Source of the DNA: Melghiribacillus thermohalophilus
Lineage (GTDB): Bacteria; Bacillota; Bacilli; Bacillales; Alkalibacillaceae
Direction of reading: 5' to 3'
Assembly: GCF_004342905.1 (NCBI RefSeq)
Contig: NZ_SMAN01000001.1
Location: forward strand, 275,437 to 339,436
Length of the DNA: 64,000 nt
Part shown: positions 8,307-16,977 of the stretch, piece by piece
Numbering within the stretch: position 1 is the stretch's first letter
Layout of the letters: each line of letters starts with the position of its first letter
Translations under genes and position numbers: made by a program
Notes under the pieces: generated by a model
Databases searched by the model: none
What the model saw: the letters and a program-made list of their open reading frames with translations, nothing else
Told to the model about the DNA's origin: nothing

Positions 8307-8516
8307 ATGAACAAAAATGATAACCAGAAGCGGATGGAACAGCTCGAAGCCTATGTTGACTTTCTTGAAGCGCGCATGAAACAGCTTGAGGATCATATGG
8401 AATACCTGGAACTTCGGCTCGATTTCCTGGAAGATCAGTTAGAAATGGAACAAAGCCAGAACGCTGAACTCCCTAAAAACAAAACGAAAACATTTCTGCT
8501 CATTAAACGAAAATAA
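8307..8516 (+). CDS. small coiled-coil protein of unknown function
   Basis: A 69-residue, highly charged protein with a continuous heptad pattern (MEQLEAYVDFLEARM, QLEDHMEYLELRL, FLEDQLEME), predicted to be a coiled coil over residues 8-50 with a basic tail. GGAGG lies 9 nt before the ATG and a TATAAT-like box about 40 nt upstream, so it looks like an expressed monocistronic gene. I do not recognise a named family. Leucines and aromatics recur at a and d positions, suggesting homo-oligomerisation. No signal peptide or membrane segment. Confidence 0.65.
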   Translation: MNKNDNQKRMEQLEAYVDFLEARMKQLEDHMEYLELRLDFLEDQLEMEQSQNAELPKNKTKTFLLIKRK

Positions 8517-8698
8517 TTTCTGCCTCCTAAATCTTGATGCCACAAGAGGAAACCGGTGGATTGAATGACCACCGCTTCCCGCTTCATCCCGCTTATATTG
8601 CCTTCCTTACTTCCTGCTGAATCGGATCCCTGAGGCTTTTATATGGTTGAGCAAAAACAAGGTCAAGATCAAGCAATCTCGCTGGCACCACATCTTTC

Positions 8699-8724
8699 AA
8701 AAAAAGTGCCCCGGACAGGGACAC
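8699..8724 (-). terminator. efp operon terminator
   Basis: GTGTCCC and GGGGCAC pair (one G-U) around a short loop and are followed by TTTTTTT on the minus strand, 23 nt past the efp stop. Confidence 0.8.
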
Positions 8725-8746
8725 CTCTTTGGAAAATCATCATCAA

Positions 8747-9304
8747 TTAAGCTCTGGAAACATATTTGCCGTCACTGGTGCTAATGACCAGTGTATCTCC
8801 TTCGTTAATGAAGAAAGGCACCTGGACAACCAGTCCAGTTTCAAGCGTAGCGGGTTTGGAACCTCCACTGGCTGTATCACCTTTAATACCCGGTTCAGTC
8901 TCCGTCACCTGGAGTTCCACTGTGTTTGGCAGTTCAACTCCAATGGTTTCACCCTGATAAACCAGTACGCCCACTTCCATGTTTTCTTTCAAGAACTTCA
9001 GCTCATGTTCAATCTGCTGGGCTGGAAGTTCAAGCTGCTCATATGTTTCATTGTCCATAAAAATATGACTGTCGCCAGAAGCGTATAAATATTGCATATT
9101 CTTTTTCTCAAGATGAGCACGGTTTACTTTTTCACCTGCCCGGAATGTTTTTTCCTGAATGGCACCTGATCGGAGGTTGCGCAATTTTGAGCGTACGAAA
9201 GCAGCTCCCTTCCCGGGTTTTACATGCTGAAACTCCATAACTTGATAGATGTCCCCATCCAGTTCAATGGTTAAACCTGTACGGAAATCATTAACCGATA
9301 TCAT
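8747..9304 (-). CDS. efp: translation elongation factor P
   Basis: A 185-residue EF-P, full length for the family. EF-P binds between the P and E sites of the ribosome and relieves stalling at polyproline stretches. The KOW-like N-terminal domain shows the [10 protein letters not shown] loop with Lys32, the residue carrying the modification (5-aminopentanol in B. subtilis). The C-terminal OB fold ends with the SDGKYVSR signature. AAGGAGG lies 8 nt upstream. It is the last gene of the minus-strand run aroQ-papP-efp, 20 nt after papP, as in B. subtilis. Unlike B. subtilis, yqhV and spoIIIA do not follow. Confidence 0.96.
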   Translation of the reverse strand: MISVNDFRTGLTIELDGDIYQVMEFQHVKPGKGAAFVRSKLRNLRSGAIQEKTFRAGEKVNRAHLEKKNMQYLYASGDSHIFMDNETYEQLELPAQQIEHELKFLKENMEVGVLVYQGETIGVELPNTVELQVTETEPGIKGDTASGGSKPATLETGLVVQVPFFINEGDTLVISTSDGKYVSRA

Positions 9305-9324
9305 TCTCAGTTCCTCCTTCAGTC

Positions 9325-10389
9325 TTACAAAGTAATTAATTCTTTCGTCGATTTAGTCAGCCGTTCATTTCCATTCTCCGTGATGACCGTATCGTCCTCA
9401 ATACGGCAGCCTCCCACACCCGGAACATAAATTCCAGGTTCAACTGTTACAACCATCCCCGGCTTAAGGACCTGTTCTGAGCGGAAGGATAAACCCGGTC
9501 CTTCGTGAACATCTAAACCGATTCCATGTCCGGTTGAATGACCAAAATAATCTCCATAGCCCTGTTCCTGAATATAGTCCCGGGTTAAGTCGTCGGCCTG
9601 TTTGGCAGTCATGCCTGCTTTCAGACCTCCTATTCCCCGGAGCTGGGCTTTCAGGACAATATCATAGATTTTTTTCAATTCGCCGCTGATTTCTCCCACA
9701 GCAACTGTCCGGGTAATATCGGAGCAGTACCCTTTATAATAAGCACCAAAATCCAGGGTGACCAGTTCCCCATTCTCGATCCTTTTCTCTGAGGCAACAC
9801 CATGGGGCAATGCAGAGCGATATCCAGAAGCCACGATGATGTCAAACGAGGAGGATGTTGCACCCATTTTCCTCATAAAAAATTCAAGTTCATTTGAAAT
9901 ATCGATTTCTTTAACGCCTGGTTTTATGTAGGAAAGGATGTGATCAAAGGCTGCATCGGCAATCTCACAAGCTTCCTTTATTATCTTAATCTCATCTTCA
10001 GTCTTAATCAAGCGCAAATTTTCCACAAGGCCCGAAACCGGGACAAAATCGATTTTTTCAAGCAACTGCTGATATTTTTCATATGTACTAAATGTCATAT
10101 GCTCTTTTTCAAAGCCGACACGCTTTAATCCAGAGGAATTGATCTGTGCAGCTACTTCCTTTTCAATTGGCCCTTTATGCTCAATTACTTTATACCCCCT
10201 GGCCTGTTCATTCGCCTGTTCAGTATAGCGGAAATCGGTCATAAAAATGGCCTCATCTAAGGTCACGAATACAATGCCGGCAGTTCCCGTAAATCCTGTC
10301 ATGTACCGCCGGTTTTTAGGGCTTGTGATTATCAGCCCTTCCAGGTTTTGTTCTTTTAATAATTGGCGTAACTGTTCCAGTCTCCCCAT
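9325..10389 (-). CDS. papP: Xaa-Pro aminopeptidase PapP (YqhT)
   Basis: A 354-residue M24 metallopeptidase (pita-bread fold) that removes N-terminal residues preceding proline. The N-terminal creatinase-like domain covers about residues 1-125. The catalytic domain shows the metal-ligand pattern: [17 protein letters not shown] (two Asp), GHSTGHGIG (His), VEPGIY (Glu) and RIEDD (Glu). The start at 10389 is preceded by AAAGGAT and lies 1 nt after the aroQ stop codon, indicating translational coupling. Longer upstream frames overlap aroQ and are not credible. Pairing with efp, whose substrates are proline-rich, is conserved in Bacilli. Confidence 0.93.
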   Translation of the reverse strand: MGRLEQLRQLLKEQNLEGLIITSPKNRRYMTGFTGTAGIVFVTLDEAIFMTDFRYTEQANEQARGYKVIEHKGPIEKEVAAQINSSGLKRVGFEKEHMTFSTYEKYQQLLEKIDFVPVSGLVENLRLIKTEDEIKIIKEACEIADAAFDHILSYIKPGVKEIDISNELEFFMRKMGATSSSFDIIVASGYRSALPHGVASEKRIENGELVTLDFGAYYKGYCSDITRTVAVGEISGELKKIYDIVLKAQLRGIGGLKAGMTAKQADDLTRDYIQEQGYGDYFGHSTGHGIGLDVHEGPGLSFRSEQVLKPGMVVTVEPGIYVPGVGGCRIEDDTVITENGNERLTKSTKELITL

Positions 10390-10390
10390 T

Positions 10391-10837
10391 TCAGTCATCC
10401 TTTCTCTCATCTTCTTCCATAAAAGCCCGGGCTGCCAGGAAATATCCCTTTGCGCCAAGACCAGAAATTTGTCCGCGGCAAACCGGAGCCAGCAATGATT
10501 GATGCCGGAACGATTCCCTCCTGTAAACATTGGACAAATGTACTTCAATTACCGGTACATTGACGGAACTAATGGCATCCCTCAACGCAACACTTGTATG
10601 GGTATAACCCCCGGGATTAAATATAATACCCCTGTACTTTCCTTCACTTGCATGAATTTGATCAATTAATTCCCCTTCATGATTCGACTGAAAGACATCC
10701 AGTTTCCATTGTTTTTCTTCTACATAAGCTGTCAACTGTTCCTCAAGAGCTTTTAATGTAATCTTTCCATAAACATCGGGTTCCCTTTTTCCAAGCATAT
10801 TTAAGTTGGGACCATTTAACAAAAGTAAACGGTTCAT
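10391..10837 (-). CDS. aroQ: 3-dehydroquinate dehydratase, type II
   Basis: A 148-residue type II dehydroquinase, the third step of the shikimate pathway. Visible active-site elements are NGPNLNMLGKREPDVYG (Arg18 and catalytic Tyr23), SNHEGELID, NPGGYTHTS and the catalytic-histidine strand IEVHLSN. Full length for the dodecameric family. AAGGGAGAGG precedes the ATG. It heads the aroQ-papP-efp run. The shikimate kinase gene aroK is also in this window (24.4 kb) but in a different unit. Confidence 0.95.
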   Translation of the reverse strand: MNRLLLLNGPNLNMLGKREPDVYGKITLKALEEQLTAYVEEKQWKLDVFQSNHEGELIDQIHASEGKYRGIIFNPGGYTHTSVALRDAISSVNVPVIEVHLSNVYRRESFRHQSLLAPVCRGQISGLGAKGYFLAARAFMEEDERKDD

Positions 10838-10880
10838 AAGGCCTCTCCCTTAACCAGTTTTCTATACGGTTATAAGTTTA

Positions 10881-11417
10881 TCATATTCTTTCTTCTTTTT
10901 GTTGTCCATTTCCACTGTCTACTTTTGAATCATCTTCTTTATGATATTCATAAGAGATGGAATAACCAATAAACGCTCCATATAGGACATACTGACATAC
11001 GGTTGTTGTGACTGTAACCGAATCCAGATCAACTGCCGCGGGAACGGCGGTAAATACCGGGTTTAAGAAGAACATCACCAGTAACCACAACCCAAGACCG
11101 TAAAAGATTCCCGGAAACATACCTCTCGCCCGCCTGAATAAAATAAAATATAGATAAGATGCACCCATGGAAATCAGTCCCAGTAAAAAAAGGCTGATTA
11201 GTTCGCCAAGGAGACCCTCCGTCCATGGTGCCATGATGAACGATCGTAATATGAAACTGGAGTGAGAGACTGAAGTGAAGTTAAAAAAATAGGCAAGGGA
11301 ACCCAGTCCCCCCCAGAATATTCCGCCTACAAAACCCGTAATCAAGGCTTTTTGCAGTACTGACAACGGATGTTCTTCTTGATTTTGTTCGTATTTCGGA
11401 TTTTGCCTGTTACTCAA
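10881..11417 (-). CDS. figP: YqhR/FigP membrane protein, SpoVAF partner
   Basis: A 178-residue polytopic membrane protein with four hydrophobic segments (about residues 25-45, 68-92, 103-125 and 138-155) and a charged tail, recognised as YqhR. YqhR has been renamed FigP in B. subtilis, where it forms an ion-channel complex with the GerA-like protein SpoVAF that amplifies spore germination. The start is TTG at 11417, 8 nt after AGGAGG; the GTG at 11426 overlaps that site. The locus position beside aroQ is conserved. A SpoVAF-like gene lies at 37.4-38.8 kb in this window. Confidence 0.8.
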   Translation of the reverse strand: MSNRQNPKYEQNQEEHPLSVLQKALITGFVGGIFWGGLGSLAYFFNFTSVSHSSFILRSFIMAPWTEGLLGELISLFLLGLISMGASYLYFILFRRARGMFPGIFYGLGLWLLVMFFLNPVFTAVPAAVDLDSVTVTTTVCQYVLYGAFIGYSISYEYHKEDDSKVDSGNGQQKEERI

Positions 11418-11697
11418 CGAAAACACCTCCTCTCGTTTAACCTTTCCAATATTTTAAAAAAGAATCCATCTACCAGTGATTTTTGTGTACGTTCGTAAGA
11501 AACTCTAGTAAAATGAAAGAAAAACCTCATCAAACATGCTGTCAGTTTCGTTTCCGGAAAAATGATCACGAACTGGAATATAAATCTACCAGCGAGGGAA
11601 TAAATATGATATAGCAGTCATCGAGGCAACATGAAATCTGGACTGGAATCAAGAGAAAAAAGGTGTATGGAGAACTGGGTTCGAAAGGAGGTTCCTT
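11418..11697. other. divergent intergenic region yqhR/yqhP; yqhQ absent
   Basis: B. subtilis has yqhQ (DUF1385) between yqhR and yqhP. Here the 280 bases contain no reading frame resembling it on either strand. The stretch must hold divergent promoters for both genes, but I could not single out convincing -35/-10 pairs. Confidence 0.5.
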
Positions 11698-12066
11698 ATG
11701 TTTTTGCGAAAGTTACCCCTGCTAATCGTACTGCTCATAAGTCTGGCTCTTTTTGGGTTTGTATACCAGCTGATTTTTCATACGGCTGAACTGTTGACAT
11801 ATCTGATCATGGCTGTCGGGGTTGCAGCAGTCATATTTGCCCTGCTGTATGCGCTCGTGATTAAACCCCGTACCAGGCCGTTATCATCGAAATATAAAAA
11901 AGCCGTCAGACAATCCAGAAAAAAATATGGATCAAACATAAGGAAATCTAAATCGATGAAAAACAAACATAGGTCCAGGCCGTTCAATCGTCACAGGTCC
12001 AATCCCCCCCACCTAAAAGTGATTGATGGCAAACGTAACAAAAAGAAAAATCGAGCGTCGTTTTAA
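11698..12066 (+). CDS. yqhP: YqhP, SA1362-family small membrane protein
   Basis: A 122-residue protein with two N-terminal transmembrane helices (about residues 4-26 and 32-54) and a strongly basic, Lys/Arg/Asn-rich cytoplasmic tail (KKAVRQSRKKYG, KSKSMKNKHRSR). This is the layout of the YqhP/SA1362 family found at this locus in Bacilli and Staphylococci. The function is unknown. AAAGGAGG lies 6 nt upstream. Its stop codon is inside the shared terminator hairpin with yqhO. Confidence 0.75.
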   Translation: MFLRKLPLLIVLLISLALFGFVYQLIFHTAELLTYLIMAVGVAAVIFALLYALVIKPRTRPLSSKYKKAVRQSRKKYGSNIRKSKSMKNKHRSRPFNRHRSNPPHLKVIDGKRNKKKNRASF

Positions 12067-12082
12067 ACACGCTCGATTTTTT
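12049..12082. terminator. bidirectional terminator between yqhP and yqhO
   Basis: AATCGAGCGT and ACGCTCGATT form a 10-bp stem flanked by A-run and T-run on both sides, so it can serve both convergent genes. The yqhP stop codon lies in the loop. Confidence 0.88.
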
Positions 12083-12087
12083 GCTGT

Positions 12088-12975
12088 TCAGTAGTTCCAC
12101 CTTTTTAGAAACTTTTCCGCTCTCTGTCTCCCGATTCCGATTAACTGTTTTTTCTCCTGATCATTGATGTGAAAATCCGTTGGATCGACATGTTCAACCG
12201 GAATAAATAAAACTTCATCAGTTGAGGTATTCGAAAGATGCCGGGCATCGTGGGCATTTTTCATCGTGGCAAAAAGAGCCTGAAACATATCAATGGCGTG
12301 GTCAATTTTCCTTTCAGGCATTCTTTCCACTGAACCGCTTAACTTCATGCCAAGAATCGGTCTTTTTTTCTTTCCTTGATCCAAAAACAGCCAGATGGGA
12401 AAATTACTTAACAAGCCGCCGTCAACAAGGATATTTCTTTTTTTAGATCCCCTTTTTAAAATATAGGGTTTAAAAAAATATGGAATGGTTGCACTGATTC
12501 GTACGGCTCTGGCAACCGGAAAGCTTTCTCCATCCATTTGATAAAAGCGTGGCAGATCATCGGGGATGACAACCATTCTTCCAAGGGTAAGGTCGGAAAC
12601 GACAATTTTTAAGTATCCGGTTTTTAAGTCTTCGAAAGTTCTAACTCCTTTTCTGGCCAGAACCTCCGAAATCCACTCCTCCATTTTATCCCCTTTGTAG
12701 AGGCCCAGGGTAAAATAAAGGGAAATCCATTTAAAAAAAGGAACCATTCTTGAAAGGCTGGATTCCTGCAAAAAGGATGCTAAAGGCATATTCAAAAACA
12801 ACCGCTCTAACTCATCCGATTGATATCCTGCAGCAATCAGGGAGGCCGTCAATGCTCCCGCTGAGGAACCGGCGACCCTTTCAAACGTAATCCCCTTTTT
12901 TTCTATCACTTCTAATGCACCAATAAACGCATACGCTTTCACGCCGCCACCGGAAAAAACGCCATCTACTTTCAA
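12088..12975 (-). CDS. yqhO: patatin-like phospholipase YqhO
   Basis: A 295-residue patatin-family serine hydrolase. The oxyanion-hole loop is GGGVKAY (residues 9-15), the nucleophile elbow is GSSAG with Ser38, and the dyad aspartate is in LVDGGLLSNFP near residue 190. No signal peptide, so a cytoplasmic lipid acyl hydrolase is expected; the substrate is unknown. The start is TTG at 12975 with TAAGGAGG 6 nt upstream. The locus between yqhP and mntR is as in B. subtilis. Confidence 0.88.
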   Translation of the reverse strand: MKVDGVFSGGGVKAYAFIGALEVIEKKGITFERVAGSSAGALTASLIAAGYQSDELERLFLNMPLASFLQESSLSRMVPFFKWISLYFTLGLYKGDKMEEWISEVLARKGVRTFEDLKTGYLKIVVSDLTLGRMVVIPDDLPRFYQMDGESFPVARAVRISATIPYFFKPYILKRGSKKRNILVDGGLLSNFPIWLFLDQGKKKRPILGMKLSGSVERMPERKIDHAIDMFQALFATMKNAHDARHLSNTSTDEVLFIPVEHVDPTDFHINDQEKKQLIGIGRQRAEKFLKRWNY

Positions 12976-13116
12976 TGGATACCTCCTTAATTTGGGTCAA
13001 TAGGATGTATACTTGTTTCAGTCTGGATATAAAACGGTGACAATTGACCCTTTTTGGTCATTGTAAGACGACTGCCACATTGATAAAAGAGTCTTTTCTA
13101 CCATTTCTTTCAAGGT

Positions 13117-13296
13117 ATGATAAAAATAGCAAACAACTTGTATAACGAACGGAAAAAAGTAGTGCAGGTTAAGGGTAAGGTATATGAAAAGAGGATTTTT
13201 CGCTGTTACCAGAGATATGTACAGGGGGTCCCGGCTTACTTTCGCAAACGAGGTGCCCTTTTATGGACATCTTCTGGAAAGGATTGCCCGGCATGA
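13117..13296 (+). CDS. possible small basic protein of unknown function
   Basis: A 59-codon frame starting MIKIANNLYN and rich in Lys, Arg and Tyr (KGKVYEKRIF, QRYVQGVPAY, FRKRG). It ends in a GC-rich hairpin (13286-13306), which is what a small gene with its own terminator would look like. Against it, the ATG has no clear ribosome binding site. A competing frame, ATG 13184 to 13372, reads through the hairpin. I recognise neither. Confidence 0.3.
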   Translation: MIKIANNLYNERKKVVQVKGKVYEKRIFRCYQRYVQGVPAYFRKRGALLWTSSGKDCPA

Positions 13297-13306
13297 GACA
13301 CCGGGC
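13286..13306 (+). terminator. hairpin after the small ORF
   Basis: GCCCGG and CCGGGC pair around CATGAGACA, followed by a weak T-rich tract (CTCTATATTTATTT). It could terminate a short plus-strand transcript between yqhO and mntR. Confidence 0.45.
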
Positions 13307-13390
13307 CTCTATATTTATTTCATTTGGTTAAAGAAAAAATCCATCTTGACTGGAAGGGATTCTGCAGACTGAATTGTGGTTTGTGGTGTT

Positions 13391-13813
13391 TTATTCACTT
13401 TCATTTTGCTGCTGAACGTTTCTGAGCTCTTCTATTCGGGAAGGTTCTTCTTCAAAATACTGAACTAGATCACCAATACGATCAATGGCATTCCAGCTCA
13501 AGTGGTGCTCAATTCCTTCCACATCCTCGTAAATGTTATCCTGATCGACTCCAATGATTTCTAAAAACTGTTCCAGCAATTCATGCCGATATACCAGCCG
13601 TTTTCCGATTTTCTTCCCTTTTGCTGTTAAGACGAGTCCGCGATATCTTTCATAATTTAAGTATTCGTCCCGGTCCAGCTTTTGTACCATTTTTGTTACC
13701 GATGAAGGATGTACGTTTAAGGCTTCGGCTATATCAGATACCCGTGCATATCCTTTTTCTTCGATCAGATTATAAATTTGTTCGATATAGTCTTCCATGC
13801 TTGGTGTTGTCAT
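13391..13813 (-). CDS. mntR: manganese transport regulator MntR
   Basis: A 140-residue DtxR-family Mn(II)-responsive repressor/activator, nearly identical to B. subtilis MntR through residue 120. Winged helix DNA-binding domain [10 protein letters not shown]...[12 protein letters not shown] (about 23-47). All six metal ligands are present: Asp8, Glu11, His77, Glu99, Glu102 and His103. Acidic tail. GGAGG lies upstream of the ATG at 13813. In B. subtilis it represses mntH/mntABCD. The lipM gene, its usual neighbour, is not seen in this window; nrdJ occupies the place. Confidence 0.95.
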   Translation of the reverse strand: MTTPSMEDYIEQIYNLIEEKGYARVSDIAEALNVHPSSVTKMVQKLDRDEYLNYERYRGLVLTAKGKKIGKRLVYRHELLEQFLEIIGVDQDNIYEDVEGIEHHLSWNAIDRIGDLVQYFEEEPSRIEELRNVQQQNESE

Positions 13814-13914
13814 GAGAAATCCTCCAAACTAAATTCTACATGTTACTACAACTTATAAAAATCATACACTAGTATCCAGGTTGAGGCAAGGCTGCCTTAG
13901 GCTTTTCAAAAGAA

Positions 13915-13948
13915 TAAAGAAAGGGCGACCGGTAAATCAGTCGCCCTG
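13915..13948 (-). terminator. nrdJ terminator
   Basis: GGGCGAC and GTCGCCC pair around a 10-nt loop and are followed by TTTCTTTATT on the minus strand, just past the nrdJ stop. Confidence 0.85.
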
Positions 13949-13954
13949 TTTGCA

Positions 13955-16519
13955 TTACAATCCGCATTTTAATTGTGCACCGCAATTGGTACAGGTATTA
14001 CATCCGCCCACATCTTCTACTTTTCCTTTTCGGCAGACCGGACAAGTGTCCCCTACTTCCGAACCAATGGTCACATCGGTTTTGCCAAGTTCATGTACCG
14101 TATCCATTAAGACGACTTTGGGCTTTTCATTTTTATAGGTATGCTCTAAGTCATCATCGTCAAATCTGTTCTCCTCGGCTTTTAAGGTTAAAACCTGGCT
14201 GTCACGGCTTCCATCGACGTAAACCGTACCGCCTTTTGCTCCACCGCGGTAGAGACGCTCGTACACTTTTTTCACCTGATCAACCGTATAGCCCTTTGGA
14301 GCATTCACCGTCTTGGAGATGGAACTGTCCACCCATCTCTGGATGACACACTGGGTATCCGCATGGGCTTCTGGTGATAAATCCATTGCTGTTACAAACC
14401 AGGATGGAAGGTTGTCTGAATCTGCTTCCGGATGACTTTCCAGATACTCCTGCACGATATCCGCCTTCACTTCGATAAATTTGCCGAGACGGCCGCTTCG
14501 ATAATACGTAAAGGAGAAATAAGGCTCGAGTCCGGTTGACACACCGACCATTGTCCCGGTGGAACCGGTAGGTGCTACCGTTAATAGATGGGAGTTGCGA
14601 ATACCGTATTTCAGCACACCCTGACGAATATCCTCTGGCATGCGTTTCATATAGCCTGTATTAATGAATCGTCTGCGCAACTCCATCGTTTCTTCTTCGG
14701 TATTTCCAACAAGAAACGGGAAGCTCCCCTTTTCTTTTGCCAGTTCGATGGAAGCTCTGTAAGCTGAAGTCGCAATGGTTTCAAAAATTTCATCCGTTAA
14801 TTCCATGCCTGCTTTTGAACCATATTCGGTTTCGCAGTAGATGAGCAAATCATGAAGCCCCATTACTCCAAGACCAATCCGGCGTTCGCCCAGTGCCTGC
14901 CTGCGGTTTTCCTCCAGGAAATACGGTGTTGCATCGATGACGTTATCCTGCATTCTGACGCCGATTTCTACGGTACGCTTCAGTTTTTCAAAATCAACCG
15001 TTTTGTTTTCTTTATCGGCCATAGCGGCAAGGTTTACTGCTGCCAGATTGCAGACACTAAAAGGTGCAAGAGGTTGTTCACCACATGGGTTCGTAGCTAC
15101 CACCTTTTGTCCGTAAGCCGTTGCATTCGTCATATCATTAGCATTGTCAATAAAGAAAATTCCTGGTTCAGCAGAATAGGTTGCACAAATATTAATTAAA
15201 TTCCACAGTTCCCGGGCACGAATTTTTCGGTACACACGCACTCCGTAACCCATTTTTTCCCATTCTCTTACATCGCCTACTTGATGCCACTTTTCATTAT
15301 ACGCCTGCATTTCTTTCTCAGTATAATTTTCGACATCCGGAAATCTTAACTCGTAATTTGAATCATGTTCTACAGCTTCCATAAATTCTTTCGTAATACA
15401 CACAGAAATATTGGCACCAGTCAAAAATTCTGGATTATGTACCGTGTATGTTCCACCGTCTCGTAATTTCGCTTCTGCTTCTTTGATCACTTTTTCCGGA
15501 AATCCGCCATTTCCAGGAATATTTTTGTAATTGACAATTCCCTGATACATCGCTTCTTCCGTTTCAGAAAGGGGCTCAAATTTCAGTTTTTCCCGGGCCA
15601 ATTTCTTGATTTGCTCATCATTTGTATTTTCAATGAGATAGCGCAAAATACGGGGATTTTGCATTTTGGAAATGATAAATTCAATAATATCCGGATGCCA
15701 GTCATTCAGCATGATCATCTGGGCGCCCCTGCGGGATCCTCCCTGTTCCACAAGATGGGTCAGTTTAGCGATATCATCAAGCCAGCTGACTGATCCGGAG
15801 GACTTCCCATTCACACCACGTGCCAGCGTGTTTCTCGGACGCAGGGTTGAACCGTTTGTACCAACTCCGCCCCCTCGGCTCATAATTTCCATCACCTGTT
15901 TACGGTGCTCCGAAATACCTTCCCGGGAATCCCGCACAAAAGGCATCACATAGCAGTTAAAATACGTGACATCCGTTTCTGCTCCCGCTCCATACAATAC
16001 ACGGCCGGCGGGGACAAAGTGCAAACCGGACAGTTCCTGATAAAATTTTTCAAACCATTCTTTCTGTTTTTCTTCTGTTTCCTCCACTTTTGAAAGGCCG
16101 GTTGCATTTCTCATGGCTATTTGTTCATAAAAAATTTCTAGCGGCTTGTCTATCACATCCAGTGACCGGACGATGATGCCGGTTTCTGCCTCCTCAGGGT
16201 TATCCAGTACCGAAAGATATTCATTTTCCACTTTAACCGTTGCCGTTTTATTCTCCCAGTCAATCGACTGAATGAATCCAAGTCCCCTTGCCGGGAATTT
16301 TGGATCTTCTTTAATCGTTAGTACGACAAAATCCCCTTCTGCCAGGGTCATTTTTTCTGTGTCTTTAAATGAATAACGATCTAGCATGACGAGCCTTGAA
16401 ACTCCCTTGTGGGCGATGTGCATATCCTCGGTGATCGGATGAACCTGTGGAAATAACTCGATATCTTTGTTTAATCGCTCAATGTTAATCTTCGACGCTG
16501 ACTCTCTCGTGATTTGCAT
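13955..16519 (-). CDS. nrdJ: adenosylcobalamin-dependent ribonucleotide reductase (class II)
   Basis: An 854-residue class II ribonucleotide reductase making deoxynucleotides with B12 as radical generator. Visible signatures are the substrate-side FNCYVMP, the effector region SRGGGVGTN and GGSRRGAQM, the catalytic NPCGEQPLAPFSVCNL motif with the radical-site Cys and Glu, and the phosphate-binding VAPTGSTGTMVG. The C-terminus ends in a zinc-ribbon-like CPVC...CNTC-CGAQLKCG tail carrying the reducible cysteines. The start at 16519 has GAGGAG 8 nt upstream; the ATG at 16525 and the upstream TTG are too close or lack a site. Oxygen-independent, so useful under microaerobic growth. Preceded by two NrdR boxes. 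Confidence 0.93.
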   Translation of the reverse strand: MQITRESASKINIERLNKDIELFPQVHPITEDMHIAHKGVSRLVMLDRYSFKDTEKMTLAEGDFVVLTIKEDPKFPARGLGFIQSIDWENKTATVKVENEYLSVLDNPEEAETGIIVRSLDVIDKPLEIFYEQIAMRNATGLSKVEETEEKQKEWFEKFYQELSGLHFVPAGRVLYGAGAETDVTYFNCYVMPFVRDSREGISEHRKQVMEIMSRGGGVGTNGSTLRPRNTLARGVNGKSSGSVSWLDDIAKLTHLVEQGGSRRGAQMIMLNDWHPDIIEFIISKMQNPRILRYLIENTNDEQIKKLAREKLKFEPLSETEEAMYQGIVNYKNIPGNGGFPEKVIKEAEAKLRDGGTYTVHNPEFLTGANISVCITKEFMEAVEHDSNYELRFPDVENYTEKEMQAYNEKWHQVGDVREWEKMGYGVRVYRKIRARELWNLINICATYSAEPGIFFIDNANDMTNATAYGQKVVATNPCGEQPLAPFSVCNLAAVNLAAMADKENKTVDFEKLKRTVEIGVRMQDNVIDATPYFLEENRRQALGERRIGLGVMGLHDLLIYCETEYGSKAGMELTDEIFETIATSAYRASIELAKEKGSFPFLVGNTEEETMELRRRFINTGYMKRMPEDIRQGVLKYGIRNSHLLTVAPTGSTGTMVGVSTGLEPYFSFTYYRSGRLGKFIEVKADIVQEYLESHPEADSDNLPSWFVTAMDLSPEAHADTQCVIQRWVDSSISKTVNAPKGYTVDQVKKVYERLYRGGAKGGTVYVDGSRDSQVLTLKAEENRFDDDDLEHTYKNEKPKVVLMDTVHELGKTDVTIGSEVGDTCPVCRKGKVEDVGGCNTCTNCGAQLKCGL

Positions 16520-16627
16520 GAACATCTCTCCTCTATACAAAATTGGTCGAAATACTCCTTTTCTCGCTGTGATCCATCGTAGCGTCGTATTTCTATTACA
16601 ATTAAGGTAACATAAATAGCATCATTG

Positions 16628-16675
16628 TTTCAATATATTGTGTTAATAATGATAAAAAAATACTATATATTGTGT
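16628..16675 (-). promoter_or_regulatory. tandem NrdR boxes upstream of nrdJ
   Basis: Two 16-bp sites matching the NrdR consensus (ACACWATATATWGTGT): ACACAATATATAGTAT at 16675-16660 and ACACAATATATTGAAA at 16643-16628, reading the minus strand. They repeat at exactly 32 bp, i.e. three helical turns, the usual paired arrangement bound by the dATP/ATP-sensing repressor NrdR. Confidence 0.88.
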
Positions 16676-16914
16676 TTTGGAACATACCAAAGACATTTTG
16701 TCAATTTTTAAATTCTTTATATGATGAAGATATTGGCAGAAAAACAGAGGAAATATGTAATTTTTATCGAAAAATCACCTTTTTTGTCATTTGCATGAAC
16801 AAGCAGTGAACGAATCTGCATTTCTTTTTATTGTTTCAATAAGGATCAATTCTGTTTTGTCAGGGATGAACAACCGGATTCCAATCTCTTCGTATATTTT
16901 CTATGAAAAAAGTT

Positions 16915-16943
16915 TTGAAAGAACAGGCATACAGCCATATAAT
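16915..16943 (+). promoter_or_regulatory. sigma-A promoter of yqhL
   Basis: TTGAAA (16915-16920), a 17-nt spacer and TATAAT (16938-16943), with the yqhL ATG 35 nt further on. This is a near-consensus housekeeping promoter. Confidence 0.8.
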
Positions 16944-16977
16944 AGATATGGACCGATTTGTGAGAAGGGGGAGAAAG

